64,000 nucleotides of DNA from Longispora fulva (GTDB lineage: Bacteria > Actinomycetota > Actinomycetes > Mycobacteriales > Micromonosporaceae): NCBI RefSeq assembly GCF_015751905.1, contig NZ_JADOUF010000001.1, positions 6,820,001 to 6,884,000 on the forward strand. Reading direction: 5' to 3'. Shown here one piece after another: positions 18,865 to 30,889 of the stretch. Numbering within the stretch: the first letter of the stretch is position 1; each line of letters starts with the position of its first letter. A program made the position numbers and the translations under genes. The notes below the pieces were generated by a model, which searched no databases, had not been told where the DNA came from, and was given only the letters and a program-made list of their open reading frames with translations.

Positions 18865-19007
18865 AGAATTGTTCGGCGTGTCACTGCGGACATAAACGGC
18901 GATTCTTGGGTACGGCTCGGGATTCCGCCTTTCAGGGGGATGTGTTGATCTCCTTTGGGGACCAATAATGCTGCGTCGCCTGCCCTTGAACGTCGGAAGG
19001 ACCCGCA

Positions 19008-20126
19008 GTGCTCGTTACCAAGCTCCGCCCCGCCCTGGTGGCTGCCGCTATCGGCGCCGCAGTGCTGGGCCTGACCACCCCGGCCTTCGCTGCGGATCCC
19101 GCCAAGGGTCAGGTCGTGACCGTCCCGCACGCCGACGGTTTCGCGATCAGCTATGTCAACGGCTCGGTCGATGGCGGGAAGGCCGATGACTACTCGACCG
19201 GCCTGATCGGCATCAAGCTCGCCGGCACCGACAAGGCGAAGCTGGCCTACTGCATCGACATCAAGCACCCTCTGGCCCAGTACGCGACGTACAAGGAAGC
19301 CGCGTGGGAGACCGCCTCCGTCGGCAACCTCGACCGCATCAACTGGCTGCTGCACAACAGCTTCCCCGCCAAGCCGGCGGGTGAGGTGCTGACCAAGGCC
19401 GGCGTCCCGACCGCCTCCGAGGCCGCGTACGTGGACGGCGCGACCGTCCAGAAGAACCAGTACCTGGTCTACGCGGGCACCCAGGCCGCGATCTGGCACT
19501 TCAGCGACAAGTTCTCGCTGCTGGGCGACGCCGCCAAGGGCGGGTTCGGCGCTGCCGACTTCGCCACGGTGAAGAAGGTCTACGACTTCCTGGTCGGCGT
19601 CGGCGACGCCGTCCCGGCGCACGCCACCCTGGGGATCACCCCGGCCTCCTCGACCGCCAAGGTCGGCGACAAGGCCGGCCCGTTCACGGTCGCCAGCAGC
19701 GTCGGTGAGGCCACCCTCGCCGTCACCGGCGGCAAGGCCGTCGACAAGGACGGCAAGGAGATCACCAAGATCGGTGACAAGGGCCAGTTCTGGCTGACCG
19801 CCACCGAGGCCGGCACCGTGAGCGTCACCGCGACCGCCACCGGCAACACCGACCTCGGTCGGGTGTTCGTGTTCGACTCGTGGCCGAACCCGGACCTGAA
19901 GAAGGAGTTCGCCGCCAAGGCCGTGGCCGGCGAGCAGAAGGTCATCATCCCGGGCAACAAGACGGAGACCGTCACCGCCAAGGTCGGCGCGACGTTCACC
20001 GCGACCCCGACCCTGCCGGTCACCGGTGCGGCCGCCGCTGGCATCGCCGGCGCCGGTGTGCTGCTCCTCGGTGCGGGCGGTGCGCTGGTGCTGATGCGCC
20101 GCCGTCGGATCAAGTTCGAGGCGTAA
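19008..20126 (+). CDS. Sortase-anchored thioester-domain surface protein
   Basis: A 372-residue cell-wall protein. A signal peptide ends near ATPAFAADP (residue ~30). The thioester domain follows, with Cys in LAYCIDIKHP (~residue 82) and Gln in AGTQAAIWHFSD; these two form the internal thioester in Gram-positive adhesins that bond covalently to host or surface targets. A beta-rich stalk leads to the sorting signal LPVTGA, a hydrophobic helix and RRRR. Start GTG 19008 has GGAAGG 7 nt upstream. The target is unknown. One TCAGGGG (18932-18938) upstream resembles the stress-regulon heptamer. Confidence 0.87.
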   Translation: MLVTKLRPALVAAAIGAAVLGLTTPAFAADPAKGQVVTVPHADGFAISYVNGSVDGGKADDYSTGLIGIKLAGTDKAKLAYCIDIKHPLAQYATYKEAAWETASVGNLDRINWLLHNSFPAKPAGEVLTKAGVPTASEAAYVDGATVQKNQYLVYAGTQAAIWHFSDKFSLLGDAAKGGFGAADFATVKKVYDFLVGVGDAVPAHATLGITPASSTAKVGDKAGPFTVASSVGEATLAVTGGKAVDKDGKEITKIGDKGQFWLTATEAGTVSVTATATGNTDLGRVFVFDSWPNPDLKKEFAAKAVAGEQKVIIPGNKTETVTAKVGATFTATPTLPVTGAAAAGIAGAGVLLLGAGGALVLMRRRRIKFEA

Positions 20127-20142
20127 CCACCTGAGTCAGGCG

Positions 20143-20172
20143 GAGGAGGCACCCCGGTCGGGGTGCCTCCTC
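20143..20172. terminator. Bidirectional terminator
   Basis: A 14-bp inverted repeat (GAGGAGGCACCCCG, 20143-20156, with 20159-20172) between the convergent surface-protein and epoxide hydrolase genes. Confidence 0.8.
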
Positions 20173-20190
20173 TGGCGTTTCCGGCGGCGG

Positions 20191-21354
20191 TCAGCGCAGG
20201 GTGCGGAAGAACCTGCGGATGTCCTCGACGAGTACGGCCGGCTGCTCCATCGCCGCGAAGTGCCCGCCCCTGTCGTAGGACGTCCACTGCACCAGGTTGT
20301 TGGTGCGCTCCGCGATGTGTCGCAGCGGGATGAAGTTCTCGCTCGCGAAGTCGGCCAGGGCGGTCGGCGTGGTCGACGGCTCGGGCGGCGCGCCCCAGTA
20401 CGGGGCGTGGGCGCGCTCGTAGTAGAGCCGGGCGGAGGAGCCAGCGGTGCCGGTCAGCCAGTACAGCGTCACATTGGTCAGCAGGTGGTCGCGGTCGACG
20501 GCGTCGCGCGGGTCGGACCATTCGGCGAACTTCTCCGCGATCCAGGCCAGTTGGCCGACCGGGGAGTCGGTGAGCGCGTACGCGAGGGTCTGCGGGCGGG
20601 TGGACTGGAGGTCGGCGTAGCCCTGCTTCTCGCGGAGCCAGTGCCGCATCCGGTCCCAGGAGGCGTGGGTGCGGTCCCGTTCCGCCTGGCTCAGGTCGGC
20701 CAGGTCCTCGTGGGTCGGCTCGGCGGTGGCCGCCGCCCCGGGCAGCAGGTTCAGGTGCACGCCGAGCACCCGGTCGGGGTGGGTGCGGCCGAGTTCACGG
20801 GAGATGACGGAGCCCCAGTCGCCGCCCTGCGCGCCGTAGCGGTCGTAGCCCAGGCGGGACATCAGTTCGGCGAACGCCGCGGCCACCCGGCGGTACTCCC
20901 AGCCGGTCTCGCGGGTCGGCCCGGACAGGGTGAAACCGGGGATGCTCGGCAGCACCAGGTGAAACGCGTCGGACGGGTCGCCGCCGTGCGCGCGCGGGTC
21001 GGTCAGCGGGCCGGCGACCTCGGTGAACTCGGCGAACGAGCCCGGCCAGCCGTGCGTCATGACGAGCGGGGTGGCGTCGGGCTCCGGGGACCGGACGTGC
21101 GCGAAGTGGACGTTCGCCCCGTCGATCGTGGTGGTGAACTGGGGCCACTCGTTGAGCTTCGCCTCGGCGGCGCGCCAGTCGTAGCCGTGCCGCCAGTGGT
21201 GTGCGAGGTCGCGCAGGTGATCACGGGGGACGCCGTAGGACCAGCCGACGCCGGGGAGTTCGTCGGGCCAGCGGGTGCGGTCGAGGCGCTCGTGCAGGTC
21301 GTCGAGGTCGGACTGCGGAAAGGCTAACCGGTACGCGCGCATCGGGCTGGTCAC
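20191..21354 (-). CDS. Epoxide hydrolase (alpha/beta hydrolase, EHN type)
   Basis: A 387-residue hydrolase adding water to epoxides. The N-terminal EHN domain (DLDDLHERLDRTRWPDE) is followed by the alpha/beta core with oxyanion HGWPGS, nucleophile Asp in AQGGDWGS and the catalytic His in YDRGGHFAAME. GTG 21354 is preferred: TAGCAT (21362-21367) lies 7 nt upstream, giving a leaderless mRNA; ATG 21342 is the alternative. The physiological substrate is unknown. Confidence 0.9.
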   Translation of the reverse strand: MTSPMRAYRLAFPQSDLDDLHERLDRTRWPDELPGVGWSYGVPRDHLRDLAHHWRHGYDWRAAEAKLNEWPQFTTTIDGANVHFAHVRSPEPDATPLVMTHGWPGSFAEFTEVAGPLTDPRAHGGDPSDAFHLVLPSIPGFTLSGPTRETGWEYRRVAAAFAELMSRLGYDRYGAQGGDWGSVISRELGRTHPDRVLGVHLNLLPGAAATAEPTHEDLADLSQAERDRTHASWDRMRHWLREKQGYADLQSTRPQTLAYALTDSPVGQLAWIAEKFAEWSDPRDAVDRDHLLTNVTLYWLTGTAGSSARLYYERAHAPYWGAPPEPSTTPTALADFASENFIPLRHIAERTNNLVQWTSYDRGGHFAAMEQPAVLVEDIRRFFRTLR

Positions 21355-21453
21355 CCGCCCGATGCTAGAAGACCGATGATCTTCATGCACCCGGGCGGTC
21401 GCGGGAACCGAGGCGCATGAAGAGCACGGGAAGGGCCGTCGGATATCGGGGGA

Positions 21454-21479
21454 GGGACCTCCGTACCCGAAAAATGGGG
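21454..21479 (-). repeat. Dispersed intergenic repeat, family B, copy 2
   Basis: On the minus strand, just after the chorismate mutase stop, this reads CCATTTTTCGGGTACGGAGG followed by TCCC. It matches the repeat beside DUF5319 (514-540) nearly base for base. Confidence 0.55.
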
Positions 21480-21486
21480 TTGAACC

Positions 21487-21780
21487 TCAGAGCCGCCCGC
21501 GGCCGGCGCGGAGGATGAGGAGCGCCAGCTGGGTGCCGTCCTCGCCGAGCTCCGCCTTGAACTGCTCCAGGATCTCCCGCTCGCGCGACAGCATCAGCCT
21601 GGTCCCGCCGGCCGCGACCCGCACCGAGCCGACCTCCTGGGACAGGCTGGCGCGTTCGCGCCAGAGTCGGATGATCTCTTCGTCGATGCTGTTGATCCGG
21701 GTGCGCAGTTCCGAGATGCGGTCGGCGGACTCGCCGGTGGCACCGGTGGTGTTGGCGGGGGCGATGGCTGCGGCGTTCAT
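21487..21780 (-). CDS. Chorismate mutase (AroQ type)
   Basis: A 97-residue stand-alone chorismate mutase converting chorismate to prephenate, the branch point to Phe and Tyr. The all-helical AroQ pattern is visible: RISELRTRINSIDEEIIRLW, ERASLSQEVG, the second-helix Arg/Lys region, REREILEQF and the end LALLILRAGRGRL. AGGAG lies 7 nt before the ATG. A 21-codon leader peptide with Phe-Phe-Tyr-Tyr and a terminator hairpin precede it, so expression is probably attenuated by charged tRNA-Phe and tRNA-Tyr. Confidence 0.93.
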   Translation of the reverse strand: MNAAAIAPANTTGATGESADRISELRTRINSIDEEIIRLWRERASLSQEVGSVRVAAGGTRLMLSREREILEQFKAELGEDGTQLALLILRAGRGRL

Positions 21781-21819
21781 CGGGTTTCTCCTGGGTGTGA
21801 GGTGGTGGCCTGGCCCGGG

Positions 21820-21910
21820 AAACGCAAAAACGCCCCAGGCGGTGAGCCCGAGGCGTTGGTAGGTCAGTTACACGCGACCTACGGCTGCCGGGACCCCGGT
21901 GCCGTAGTAA
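21820..21910 (-). promoter_or_regulatory. Phe/Tyr attenuator of chorismate mutase: competing hairpins and U-tract terminator
   Basis: In RNA order: region 1 CTACGGC (21907-21901) starts inside the first Tyr codon and pairs with region 2 GCCGTAG (21885-21879), with an inner CCGGG/CCCGG stem. Region 2 overlaps GTAGGTC (21882-21876), which instead pairs with region 3 GACCTAC (21865-21859). One nt later a 12-bp terminator stem follows (21857-21829, AACGCCTCGGGC with two G-U pairs) and then TTTTT. The first two hairpins exclude one another, the classical layout of ribosome-mediated attenuation. How the second hairpin disturbs the terminator is not clear by eye. Confidence 0.75.
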
Positions 21911-21933
21911 AAAAATCGCGCACAACGCTGCAT
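21868..21933 (-). CDS. Phe/Tyr leader peptide of chorismate mutase
   Basis: A 21-codon frame, MQRCARFFYYG and on to a TAA at 21870-21868, with two TTT then two TAC codons in succession. The products of the downstream pathway are exactly Phe and Tyr. ATG 21933 lies 7 nt after CATACT (a near -10 box), so the leader may itself be translated from a leaderless transcript. Stalling at the four codons would cover the first hairpin arm. Confidence 0.75.
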   Translation of the reverse strand: MQRCARFFYYGTGVPAAVGRV

Positions 21934-21968
21934 GGAACCGAGTATGCCACAGGATCGGGGAGATGGAA

Positions 21969-21998
21969 GTGGCCCCGACCGGAAATGGTCGGGGCCAC
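21969..21998 (-). terminator. Terminator of the M28 peptidase gene
   Basis: A 12-bp perfect stem (GTGGCCCCGACC 21969-21980 with 21987-21998), loop GGAAAT, 8 nt past the stop codon. Confidence 0.8.
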
Positions 21999-22006
21999 CC
22001 TGTGAT

Positions 22007-25413
<3,407 letters not shown>

Positions 25414-25544
25414 CCGGTGCCTCCCATTCACTGAGGGGAATGTGACTGCTGTCACGAACGCATGTATAACAGTGTGCGTAACTCGAGTAAAGGGTCCTGT
25501 AACACCTTGGCCGTGATCAACGGCGATGGGTTACGGTGTGTGTT

Positions 25545-26699
25545 ATGGCGGGTGCAGTGAGCAGTCGGGAGTCCCTGGGCGCTCGGTTATACCGACTTCG
25601 TACACATAAGGGCCTCACTCAGAAGGAGCTCGCGGGGGACAGGTACACCGCGGCCTACATCTCCACGGTCGAGGCCGAGCGGCGCACCCCCTCCACCGAC
25701 GCGCTGGCGTACTTCGCGTCCAGGCTCGGGGTCTCCCCGGCAGAGCTGAGCACCGGGCGGCCCACCGAGCTGCCCTGCGACCTGCTCATCTCCCTCGCCG
25801 AGGCGGACCTGGCCGGCAAACCGGGCGCGTACGGGCGGATCAGGACCCGGGCCGCCGAGCACGGACTGACCCGGATCGAGGCGCTCGCGCTCACCGGCAT
25901 GGGCGAACTCGACGGGGCCGAGGAACTGCTCGCCGCCGAACCGATCACCATCCGGGTGCCACTGCTCACCGCGCGCGCCGCGGCGATGCGGCCGGCGGAG
26001 GCGGCGTACCTGCTGGAGAGCGCCCTCACCCAACTGCACGCCGAAGGCCTGCCGGACCCCGACGCCGAGGCGGACCTGCGCTACGCCCTCGTGCGCACCT
26101 ACACCGACCTCGGCCTCACCGAACGGGCTGCGGCCGAGGCCGACGCCGCAGCGGCACTCGTCGGACCGGCCGCTGCGGCCAACGCGGTGGTCGACCGGTA
26201 TCTTCGCACTGCCCGCACCCTGCGCGACCAGGGCCGGTGGGCCGACGCCGAGGCCGCGGCCGAACGGGCCAGGGCCGCGTGCCGCCGCCGCGAACGACGG
26301 CACGCCGCCGCCGTCGGCCAGTGGGCGCGCGGCCGGCTGCTCGCCCGGTCCGGGGACCACGCCGCGGCCGTCACCGAACTCACCGAGGCCAGGGAACTGC
26401 TCGGCGCCGCCGTCGCGGGGGAACTCGCCGAGGCGCTCTGGCGGACCGGCCGGACCGGCGAGGCGCTCGGGGTGGCCGCGGAGGCTGAGCCGGCCGTGGC
26501 GTACCGGATCAAGGGCCTGATCGCGCGCGACTCCGGCGACCTGTCCGGGGCCGAACGCGAGCTGGGGGCCGCCCTGGGCGCTTCCGTCGGGCTGGAGGCC
26601 TGCACCGTGGCGCGTGAGCTGGGCGATCTGCTGCGGGCCGTTGGTCGGGAGGCCGAGGCGATCGACGTGTACCGGAGGGGGCTGGAAGCCGTCGAGTGA
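25545..26699 (+). CDS. XRE-family regulator with TPR-like repeats
   Basis: A 384-residue regulator. An N-terminal helix-turn-helix (LGARLYRLRTHKGLTQKELA, YTAAYISTVEAERRTPS) is followed by an Ala/Arg-rich helical array of TPR type (DLRYALVRTYTDLGLTERAA and similar), the layout of actinomycete peptide- or stress-responsive regulators. ATG 25545 has no Shine-Dalgarno; TACGGT (25532-25537) lies 7 nt upstream, so it is probably leaderless. It shares a 131-bp AT-richer promoter region with the M4 protease, whose expression it may control. Confidence 0.87.
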   Translation: MAGAVSSRESLGARLYRLRTHKGLTQKELAGDRYTAAYISTVEAERRTPSTDALAYFASRLGVSPAELSTGRPTELPCDLLISLAEADLAGKPGAYGRIRTRAAEHGLTRIEALALTGMGELDGAEELLAAEPITIRVPLLTARAAAMRPAEAAYLLESALTQLHAEGLPDPDAEADLRYALVRTYTDLGLTERAAAEADAAAALVGPAAAANAVVDRYLRTARTLRDQGRWADAEAAAERARAACRRRERRHAAAVGQWARGRLLARSGDHAAAVTELTEARELLGAAVAGELAEALWRTGRTGEALGVAAEAEPAVAYRIKGLIARDSGDLSGAERELGAALGASVGLEACTVARELGDLLRAVGREAEAIDVYRRGLEAVE

Positions 26700-26731
26700 T
26701 TTGTCAGGGGCGAGGCCTAGACTTCGAGGCG

Positions 26732-29032
26732 ATGGACACGTTGTTTGACACCTCGCCCCTGCTCGACGGACTCAACGACCAGCAACGTGCGGCGGTGGAG
26801 CACGCCGGCACGCCGCTGCTGATCGTCGCCGGGGCCGGCTCCGGCAAGACCCGGGTCCTCACCCACCGGATCGCCTACCTGCTGGCCAACCGGGGGGTGC
26901 AGCCCGGCGAGATCCTGGCCATCACCTTCACCAACAAGGCGGCCGGCGAGCTCAAGGAGCGGGTCGCGCACCTGGTCGGCGGCCGGGCCAGGATGATGTG
27001 GGTGTCGACGTTCCACTCGGCCTGCGTGCGGATCCTGCGCGCCGAGCACGTCCACGCCGGCCTCAAGTCCACCTTCTCGATCTACGACGCCGACGACTCC
27101 CGCCGCCTGGTCACCCTCGTGGCCCGCGAGCTGGACCTCGACCCGAAGCGCTACCCGGCCCGGGGCCTGGCCGCCCAGATCAGCAACCTGAAGAACGAGC
27201 TGGTCGACCCGGAGGACTTCTCGACGAAGGCCGAGGGCCCGGCGCAGCGCACCCTGGCCGAGGTGTACGCGCTGTACCAGCGCCGGCTGCGCGAGGCGCA
27301 CGCCCTGGACTTCGACGACATCATCATGACCACGGTGCACCTGCTCCAGGCGTTCCCGGACGTGGCCGAGCACTACCGGCGGCGGTTCCGGCACGTGCTG
27401 GTGGACGAGTACCAGGACACGAACATCGCGCAGTACACCCTGGTGAGGGAGTTGGTGGGGGACACCGGCGAGCTGTGCGTCGTCGGTGACGCCGACCAGT
27501 CCATCTACGCCTTCCGGGGCGCGACGATCCGCAACATCCTGGAGTTCGAGCGGGACTACCCGCAGGCCAGGACCATCCTGCTCGAGCAGAACTACCGGTC
27601 CACCCAGACCATCCTGTCGGCAGCCAACGCCGTCATCTCCCGCAACTCCGACCGCCGGGCCAAGCGGCTGTGGAGCGACGCCGGCGACGGCGAGCAGATC
27701 GTCGGGTTCGTCGCCGACACCGAACACGACGAGGCCAGCTGGGTGTCCCGCGAGATCGACCGGCTCGTGGACACCAAGGAGGTCCGCCCCGCCGACATCG
27801 CGCTGTTCTACCGGACCAACGCCCAGTCCCGGGTGTTCGAGGAGGTGTTCATCCGCGTCGGCCTGCCCTACAAGGTCGTCGGCGGCGTCCGCTTCTACGA
27901 GCGCAAGGAGGTCCGCGACGCGCTGGCCTACCTGCGCGCGATCGCCAACCCCGACGACCTGGTCAGCATCCGGCGGATCCTGAACACCCCCAAGCGCGGC
28001 ATCGGCGACCGGGCCGAGGCGTGCGTGGAGGCACTGTCCTTCCGGGACCGGATCTCCTTCGGCGCGGCCCTGCACCGCGCCGGTGAGGCGCCCGGCATCG
28101 CAGCCCGGTCCGCCAACGCCATCGCCGGCTTCGTCGACCTGATGGACGAGCTGCGGGCCCTCGCCGAGGTCGCGCCCCCGGAGGAGGTGCTGGAGGCGGT
28201 GCTGTCGCGCACCGGGTACCTGGAGGAGCTGGAGAACAGCGAGGACCACCAGGACGCCGGGCGGGTGGAGAACCTGCAGGAGCTGGTGAGCGTGGCCCGG
28301 GAGTACACGGAACGGGTCGAGGCACTGCAGGAGGACGTCGACGCCGACGCCGGCGGGCCGGTGGTCGCCGCCACGCTCGCCGGGTTCCTGGAGCAGGTCG
28401 CGCTCGTCGCCGACGCAGACCAGATCCCGTCCGACACCGACGACGCCGGCGTGGTCACCCTGATGACCCTGCACACCGCCAAGGGCCTGGAGTTCCCCGT
28501 CGTGTTCCTCACCGGCCTGGAGGACGGAGTGTTCCCGCACATGCGGGCGCTCGGCGAGCCCAAGGAACTCGAAGAGGAGCGCCGGCTCGCCTACGTGGGC
28601 ATCACCCGGGCCCGCCAGCGGCTGTACCTGTCGCGTGCGGTGACCCGCAGCGCGTGGGGGCAGCCGCAGTACAACCCGGCGTCGCGGTTCCTGGAGGAGT
28701 TGCCGCCGGACCTGCTGCGCTGGGAGTACGGCACGGGCACCACCGGGATCGGGATCGGCGCCGGGGTGACGGTGAGCGGCGGGGGCTCGGGATCCACCGG
28801 GGCGCGCGGGATCGCAGCCCGGCTCGGGCTCGACTCCGGGATGCTCAAGTCGGCCAGTGACCTGGCGAAGGTGCCGAACCTGGTGCCGGGGGACCGGGTC
28901 AACCACGACAAGTACGGGCTGGGGCGGGTGCTGGCCGTGGAGGGCATGGGGGCGAAGGCCCGGGCCCAGATCGACTTCGGTAACCAGACCCTGTGGCTGA
29001 TGCTCCGGCACGCTCCGGTCGCCAAGCTCTGA
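26732..29032 (+). CDS. pcrA: ATP-dependent DNA helicase PcrA/UvrD
   Basis: A 766-residue superfamily 1A 3'-5' helicase for repair and replication restart. It opens GLNDQQRAAVEHAGTPLLIV, then shows Walker A AGAGSGKT, motif II VDEYQDTN, motif III GDADQSIYAFRGA, motif IV EQNYRST, motif V VTLMTLHTAKGLEFP and motif VI YVGITRARQRLYL. A C-terminal UvrD_C_2/Tudor-like end (VPGDRVNHDKYGLGRV) completes it. Start ATG 26732 (MDTLFDTSP) lies 8 nt after TAGACT (26718-26723), a leaderless arrangement. Confidence 0.95.
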   Translation: MDTLFDTSPLLDGLNDQQRAAVEHAGTPLLIVAGAGSGKTRVLTHRIAYLLANRGVQPGEILAITFTNKAAGELKERVAHLVGGRARMMWVSTFHSACVRILRAEHVHAGLKSTFSIYDADDSRRLVTLVARELDLDPKRYPARGLAAQISNLKNELVDPEDFSTKAEGPAQRTLAEVYALYQRRLREAHALDFDDIIMTTVHLLQAFPDVAEHYRRRFRHVLVDEYQDTNIAQYTLVRELVGDTGELCVVGDADQSIYAFRGATIRNILEFERDYPQARTILLEQNYRSTQTILSAANAVISRNSDRRAKRLWSDAGDGEQIVGFVADTEHDEASWVSREIDRLVDTKEVRPADIALFYRTNAQSRVFEEVFIRVGLPYKVVGGVRFYERKEVRDALAYLRAIANPDDLVSIRRILNTPKRGIGDRAEACVEALSFRDRISFGAALHRAGEAPGIAARSANAIAGFVDLMDELRALAEVAPPEEVLEAVLSRTGYLEELENSEDHQDAGRVENLQELVSVAREYTERVEALQEDVDADAGGPVVAATLAGFLEQVALVADADQIPSDTDDAGVVTLMTLHTAKGLEFPVVFLTGLEDGVFPHMRALGEPKELEEERRLAYVGITRARQRLYLSRAVTRSAWGQPQYNPASRFLEELPPDLLRWEYGTGTTGIGIGAGVTVSGGGSGSTGARGIAARLGLDSGMLKSASDLAKVPNLVPGDRVNHDKYGLGRVLAVEGMGAKARAQIDFGNQTLWLMLRHAPVAKL

Positions 29033-29231
29033 CCGGGTTCCCCGACCATCGTGGTTGTGCCGCTGGCCTGGCCGGGGCTTTGCTGCCCTGACCGGGACGG
29101 TGCGGCCGTGGCCGGGGCTGCGCGGGCCGGTGAGGCGGGCGCTTCCGGAGGTGTGGAGGACCTGTGGCGGGCCTGGTTCGATCTGGTGCGAGGCTTCCGG
29201 CTGCCGTCGTCGGTGCGCCTAGCCTCTGGGC

Positions 29232-29642
29232 ATGACACCGAGATGGGCCAGGGTGGCGGCCGTGGGGTCCGGCGCCGGGTTCCTGGCCGTCGCGCTCGCG
29301 ATCCGCGCCGTCGACGACGGGGCGCTCCGGCAGTACTCCGGCACGGCGCTGTACGCGTCGATCGTGTACGCGGCCGTGCTGTTCTGCCGGCCGGGGATGG
29401 CCCCCGTTCCGGCGGGTGCCGTCGCGGTGGTGTTCTGCTGGCTGGTGGAGTTCTTGCAGCTCACGCACATTCCCGCGGAGTTGTCGCAGCGTAGTCTGCT
29501 CGCGCGGCTGGTGCTGGGCGTGCAGTTCGACCCGGTGGACGTGGCCTGGTATCCGGTGGGGGTGGTGCCGTTGGTCGCGCTGCACAGGCTGGTCCGGGCC
29601 CGGGCCGGGCGGGCGTCGGGTCGCGCTGACGAAGGTGCCTGA
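29232..29642 (+). CDS. DUF2809 membrane protein
   Basis: A 136-residue protein with four predicted membrane helices and the DUF2809 features FCWLVEFLQL and DPVDVAWYPVG. Function unknown. ATG 29232 lies 6 nt after TAGCCT (29220-29225) with no Shine-Dalgarno. The ~200 bp before it hold no gene. Confidence 0.8.
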   Translation: MTPRWARVAAVGSGAGFLAVALAIRAVDDGALRQYSGTALYASIVYAAVLFCRPGMAPVPAGAVAVVFCWLVEFLQLTHIPAELSQRSLLARLVLGVQFDPVDVAWYPVGVVPLVALHRLVRARAGRASGRADEGA

Positions 29643-29654
29643 CCACGGAAAAGC

Positions 29655-29688
29655 CACGAGGGTCGCCCCCGGTGGGGCAACCCTCGTG
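29655..29688 (+). terminator. Terminator after the DUF2809 gene
   Basis: CACGAGGGT (29655-29663) pairs with ACCCTCGTG (29680-29688), extended inward by GCCCC/GGGGC, 12 nt after the stop. Confidence 0.75.
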
Positions 29689-29845
29689 TTGACCGGAGAC
29701 ACGGCGCGGGCCGGACATCCCGTGCTCGCGTGTGTCTGGGTCGGTGCGTTCCGCCGACGCGCTCGCCTCGCCGAGGTCGGGCCGGCCGTTCCTGAGCCGC
29801 GCTGTGACGCGCCGGGCCGAGAAGGGCCGAGCCGGGCCGGGCTGG

Positions 29846-30643
29846 TCAGTTCAGTTTGACGCCGCGTTCGGCCATGAACGGCAGCGGGTCCACGGCGTTG
29901 CCGTTGTTCGCGCTGTCGCCGCCCAGGTGGACCTCGAAGTGGCAGTGCGAGCCCATCGAGTTGCCGGTGTTGCCCATCAGCGCGATGGTCTGGCCAGCCT
30001 CGACGTGCTGGCCGACCTGCACCTTGACGACCGAGTTGTGGCCGTAGAGGGTGCGGACCCCGTCGCCGTGGTTGATGATCACGGCGAAGCCGTAGCCACC
30101 GTAGTCCCAGGTGGCGGCGAGTTCGACGGTGCCGGCGGCCGCGGACCGGATTACGGTGCCCTCGTTGTTGGCGAGGTCGACCCCCGCGTGCATCGCGCCC
30201 CAGCGCATCCCGAACTCACTGGTGAAGGTGTAGTCGGCCACGGGGGAGACCCAGGCGGGCTTCGGCGGCGGGGGAGGGGGCGGCGGCGCGGCCGGGGAGG
30301 GAGTGGCCGCGGCCAGGGAGGGGGAGGCCGGCGCGGACGGGGTCGACGCGGCGGCGGTGGGCTGGTCGCGGTGCGCGCGGTCTGCCCGGGCCGAGACATT
30401 TCGGTCACTGTCCGTGAGGGCGTTCGCGGCGGTGGCCGGCTTGCCGGAGTTCACGAGGATCAGGGAGGCGACGGCGGCGAGGGCGACGGTCGCGACGGCG
30501 AGCGAGGCTCCGACGTACGGGTTGCGCAGGGCTCCGGGCAGTGCGATCCGGGGCCACGAAATCTTGCGGGATCTGGCTTCATCCTGCTGAATGGCGGGTT
30601 CCGAGGGCTCGAACCGATCTTCAGCGTCCTTGGTATGTCGCAC
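29846..30643 (-). CDS. Membrane-anchored M23 peptidase (LytM)
   Basis: A 265-residue cell-wall peptidase. A cytoplasmic N-terminus leads to one membrane helix (VGASLAVATVALAAVASLILV, residues ~45-65), then a Pro/Ala-rich linker. The LytM domain follows with zinc ligands in MHAGVDLA (HxxxD) and HCHFEVH (HxH), all intact. Start GTG 30643 is set by GGAGG 7 nt upstream; an ATG at 30697 has no ribosome site. It should cleave peptidoglycan cross-links. The leader upstream is AT-richer; I could not match it to the c-di-AMP riboswitch often found before such genes. Confidence 0.9.
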   Translation of the reverse strand: MRHTKDAEDRFEPSEPAIQQDEARSRKISWPRIALPGALRNPYVGASLAVATVALAAVASLILVNSGKPATAANALTDSDRNVSARADRAHRDQPTAAASTPSAPASPSLAAATPSPAAPPPPPPPPKPAWVSPVADYTFTSEFGMRWGAMHAGVDLANNEGTVIRSAAAGTVELAATWDYGGYGFAVIINHGDGVRTLYGHNSVVKVQVGQHVEAGQTIALMGNTGNSMGSHCHFEVHLGGDSANNGNAVDPLPFMAERGVKLN

Positions 30644-30889
30644 GCGACTACCTCCGTAGCTAGCGAATTGGCCGTCGCTAAGGCTGGACCCTGACATCGA
30701 TGACTGCCAAGGCTGATCATGGTTTCCGGTCCTTTCGCTCGCGGGTGCTGACCGTCCGGCTGGAAAATCAGGTGAGAGTCGTAACAGAAAGTGAGATTGA
30801 TGTGACGTCGCACACGGTGGATGCGGTGTGGGTCACCCCCGGCGCGCTGCGGTACGGTCAGCGGCAGGACGCGTGACAAGGGAGTCTCG

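Noticed and set aside
30656-30840. Possible c-di-AMP (ydaO) riboswitch before the M23 peptidase
   Set aside because: Expected from gene family, but I could not find the conserved core elements in the leader by eye.
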